This document shows positions 57,091 to 64,000 of a stretch of 64,000 bases of DNA, in pieces. The notes below the pieces were generated by a model. That model saw only the letters and a program-made list of their open reading frames with translations, did no database searches and was not told the DNA's origin. Source of the DNA: Limanda limanda (lineage: Eukaryota; Chordata; Actinopteri; Pleuronectiformes; Pleuronectidae). A program made the translations under genes and the position numbers. The number at the start of each line of letters is the position of its first letter. The stretch's first letter is position 1. The stretch lies in NCBI RefSeq assembly GCF_963576545.1, contig NC_083638.1, positions 22,979,090-23,043,089 of the forward strand. The letters are read 5' to 3'.

Positions 57091-59894
57091 TAGCACACAC
57101 TGAACAGCTGGATGCGTCCTGAACTCTCTGTAATATGCACTTCCTTGTAGCATAGAGTATGAACGAAAGATGAGTTCTGCTCATTCTCGTTCCACTTTGA
57201 ACACATGAAGCTGCACTGACATCAATATCTAAAAGCAGTGCTTCCCACATGAATAATGTTTGTCATGACACTCGGCTGCAGCAGTAGTGAGTGTTTACAC
57301 TTGTCACAACAAACAACGATGTTTGTTATTATAGACTTTCTCAATTCAAGCTCAGTGTTATTACTGAGGCTCAGTAATTTAAAAACAGACGGACAATGAT
57401 GCAACCACAGTGTACGCAGCCTTCTTACTGTTGTCTTACTTATTTTTTATCATTGTCATGAATAAATAGTTCATGTTTAACAGACCCTTGCATATATAAA
57501 ATTAATCAAAACAAGTTTTTACTTGATTATGTTTATTTTACAAAATTAAAAATGTCCCTTGTTAAATAATTTAGTTTTTGTTTCAGCAGGCTCAACGAAA
57601 AAGATTAATTTCCCAAAGGGTGCTCAAACTCCCCCAGAACATTTTAAGAGATATAGTAATTCACATTTCACTGTCATTCGTGGTCTGGGCAATTTCAGGC
57701 CCATAGCTATCCCTGCTAGAGAAATCATTACAATTAAAAGTCTACAGCCAAGATGAGAGGAAACTGGAGGGCACTTTCTAAAATCCTTTCCTGCCTTTGA
57801 GTTGAACTCATACAAATTAAACTAAACTGCAGGAGATTTAGCGTTTATATAAAAAGTGTCCTTTAAACATCCTAGATAGAAAATCGGTGCGGACACTGAA
57901 CCTATGGAAAGATTTGACTTCATACAGAAATGGAAAGATATAATTACGATAAAGATCGTTAAATCCTCTCTATATAAAAAGCCTCTCTCTTACATATCCA
58001 GGCTTATACATGCAGACCCGCTCACCACAGGTTGTAATAGGCCTCTAACTATATGGCACCAGTGGGCAAGAGCAGAAAAGTGTGAGATTGATTTTCCTTA
58101 CTGAACTGACTTCCTTATAAGGTCAGCCATATCGCAGGAACATCTGTTGGCAGCCACACATTTAAAGTTTTAGCAATAACTGTTCATCTGATGTGACATA
58201 TACAGATGACCAACACCATGACAGGAACATGTGTACCACACATGACAGTACAATAGTTCTGGGATACAGTAAACACAACCTTCATGAAGCCTTTTATTAG
58301 AAGCTGTCAGAGCTTTTGATTAATGTCTGAGGTTGTAGCTTTGTGTTGTTGTGTTGGATTTAATTTTTCTACCAGAGTAGCATGTTCACTCCCTGGTGTA
58401 ATGCACCTGAGGAAAATATGAAGTGTCACAGTACAGTAAATGGTAAAATAATCACAGCTAGTTGGTTTTATTTATTCATAACAACTCACACTATAACAAT
58501 AACAACCTTTCAGTTTTCTGCTTGGACCTCACGCTGCTCGGCGTAAAGCTCTGAGGTGCAGGCACAAACACACCGAAGTGAGACTCACAGAAGCATCATC
58601 TTTCGGTGCGCCTCACAGACATGACAACTATGGTCCAAACAGGGAGTTGGGGTTACAGGTTTTCATCTTTCCCCAGGCCTTCTGCTCCAGCTGAAACGCG
58701 AGAGCTGGATGTCTGGATCAAAAAGACTAAGGCTGCACAGCCAGACAGATTTCCCAGGGAAACTGATATCTTAAATATTAAAATATACACTGCTGCAAGA
58801 TTCAGGATGACATGATTGTTGTCTTTTTTTGAAAACAGCAGATCCATCAATTACCACCAGAATCGTTGACATTTTGACTGATCTTGAATTTGATGCAAAG
58901 CTCAGAAACAGTAAGTTCACTATATTCAACTCTTATCATTACACTCTTTTGTGTTATTTGGTCAATGCAGTGAATTGTAGGCCAGTCAAACCAGTCACTG
59001 CCAGAGATGTTACATATTACTATGAAACAATTTTAATTGTTTAATCAAATCTTAAGGGGGATTGCATTATATTTCAACCTGGGCCCTTTGTTTGTAAATG
59101 TGGATGTGCAAATTAAGGATACTCACAAAAATGAAATGTGAGTGAGACTTGAAGAGAGGAGTTTGAATTTGGTGATCAGGTATTCAAAGCAGAGAGTCTG
59201 TATTGGCTCATTTTCACAAGACATTTAGTTTGTCTACATATGTTTTGCAATTAAAGTGACAATTGGTTTGCTTAATTGTTTTGTCTTCTGGATCATAGAT
59301 GGAAAATGAGAGGGAAAAAAAACCCAACAACAATAATGTTCATTGGGCATCCAAGGTGATGGCTGAATCTCTAGCATGCCTCCAATAAAGTGATAGCAAA
59401 TCACTCACAAGTTTGGATTCTTCCCCACTGATTATAAAACTGCTTTGGTAAAACCTATTTTAAAAAGGGTGAGACTAAATACTAAATACCTAGGAAATTT
59501 TCAAATCTTAAATTTTTAAGCTAAATTTGACAGAAAGGGTGATCCACTCGCAAACGTGGCTGGAGAGAAGGATAGTAAAGGACATTTAGGCTAAAAAAAA
59601 ATTGTGGATTGGCTGCAACGCTGTTTGCCCCTGAAACTCCAAAAGGGTTTTGTGGACTCAAACACTTCACCCACCCCAGTGGATAAGAGGGAATCTTCTC
59701 TCATGAAATGTTTGCAATAAAAATCTGATAAAATGATCAAAGGAATGAAACAACACAGCATTGTATAGGAAGCAGAGTCACAGGCTGACCTATGCAATAA
59801 AAGTAAGATGAAAGGATTAGAGGGGTTTTTATACAAAACTTTTTCCTCTAATTAACTGATATGAGACCTACAGTTTATTTTAGTTATAATAAAA

Positions 59895-60025
59895 TCAGAT
59901 ACAGTAAGACTTGGACAATCTAAGGGCAATTCCAGATATGCTGACACACTTTATTAGTCTATTGATGAGAATGTTATACTCAATGTTGTCAAATGTGGAA
60001 CTGAGGTCAAGGAGCAGTAATACAG
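59895..60025 (-). mobile_element. LINE reverse-transcriptase relic
   Basis: On the minus strand the frame reads LLLLDLSSTFDNIEYNIL then NRLIKCVSISGIALRL and SKSY. This follows the non-LTR reverse transcriptase pattern LDLSAAFDTIDHNIL and GISGTALRWFKSYL of L2-like elements. Only about 130 bp remain, with no ends. It lies 300 bp before the kinesin start codon. Confidence 0.8.
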
Positions 60026-60349
60026 AAGACATCAGTTAATGGTTTGTAATTTTAATGGAAGAATTTTAATGATCAAGTTCAACCTCATCAGTTCTAATTA
60101 TGCGCTGATTATTGAGATGTGATTCTGGAAATGTGTGTAAAGCCACGGACAGGGACATGTTTGCCTGCAACACAGGTGTTAGCATCAGAATAGATATGGC
60201 AAGGCTAAAGTCGTTTATTGTGTTTAATTTCACTGAGTGTGTCTGATGCATTATCAAGGTTGTCATCGAAGGTTGGTACTTATCTTTCCGTGTGTCTTTC
60301 CAGCAGATTCAGATTTTTACAGTCCAATTGTTCCTGACACTTGGAAGAC

Positions 60350-63624
<3,275 letters not shown>

Positions 63625-64000
63625 GTACGGAGCTTGCATATCATACTGTTGGCCGTCAGTTTTATATCTATGACAAACACAATCTGTACTGCTACAGGAG
63701 AGAGCAAATATAGTAACAAAGTTGTACGGTTTCATACTTGGGAACTAGTTCTGTTCAACCAGACTTTCCTTTAAAAAATGTATCTGTAATTATTATTAAA
63801 TATGAGGTTAAATTCTGTGGATCATTTCCAAACCACATCCTAGAATACACAGAGCTTCTGGTGTCATAAATGACACAGCAGGGCAAGAGTCACAAGAATG
63901 ATTGTGGTCTGTCACATCTGAGTGTTTGTGTTTTGCTGTCATTCTCCGCTTGGCCTGTTCTTGCTGCCTCTGGCTGATTGCTTGTCTGTTTGTCTTTCAG

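Noticed and set aside
60341..60349. Start of the kinesin at TTG 60341
   Set aside because: TTG is not a normal nuclear start; ATG 60350 nine bases later fits KIF3B.

Overview
This window is nuclear DNA from a ray-finned fish, probably a percomorph. The reasons are GT-AG introns mostly under 4 kb, abundant long CA/GT microsatellites, fish-type dispersed repeats (TTAA-flanked MITEs, hAT MITEs, a LINE relic), and a gene order that matches human 11p15: TEAD1 - RASSF10 - (BMAL1/ARNTL) - BTBD10 - PTH. No prokaryotic features are present. The genes are spliced, so most open frames are single exons or chance reading.

Layout. (1) 25-12424 (+): coding exons of tead1, from the middle of the TEA DNA-binding domain to the stop, then a long 3'UTR to about 15.4 kb. 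The 5' exons lie left of the window. This part holds a tandem pair of look-alike 63-nt exons and a 12-nt microexon encoding VTSM. (2) 18452-19720 (+): intronless rassf10. (3) 20.3-33.5 kb: no intact gene. Segments on the + strand at 27.3-33.2 kb match, in order, parts of BMAL1 (bHLH, PAS-A, linker, PAS-B and a C-terminal segment), with frameshifts, stops and deletions. This is the place and orientation BMAL1 has in human, so I read it as a decayed bmal1 (arntl) ohnolog. (4) 33692-40146 (-): btbd10, 7 coding exons plus a 5'UTR exon, with a CpG-rich promoter to about 40.8 kb. (5) 42472-43140 (-): a compact three-exon parathyroid hormone gene, pth. (6) 43.2-60.3 kb: a 17-kb gene-poor stretch. (7) 60350 to the right edge (+): the 5' coding exons of a kinesin-2 motor most like KIF3B. 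The window stops exactly at a splice acceptor, so this gene is incomplete.

Mobile DNA. Two hAT-type MITEs (993 and 994 bp) that are nearly identical, each with a perfect 8-bp target duplication, lie in a btbd10 intron and 3' of the kinesin-ward end of the pth region. Two families of TTAA-flanked MITEs, a (GT)n-associated dispersed repeat and a LINE reverse-transcriptase relic are also recognisable. A 71-bp segment of one btbd10 intron is duplicated without a mismatch in another intron of the same gene.

The genes do not form a pathway. They are a conserved synteny block: a Hippo-pathway transcription factor (tead1), a Ras-association scaffold (rassf10), a BTB protein (btbd10), a calcium hormone (pth) and a motor (kif3b-like). 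The most notable result is the unannotated fossil of the clock gene bmal1 in its ancestral slot. Family comparisons are by eye from memory of known proteins; no alignment or database search was run.
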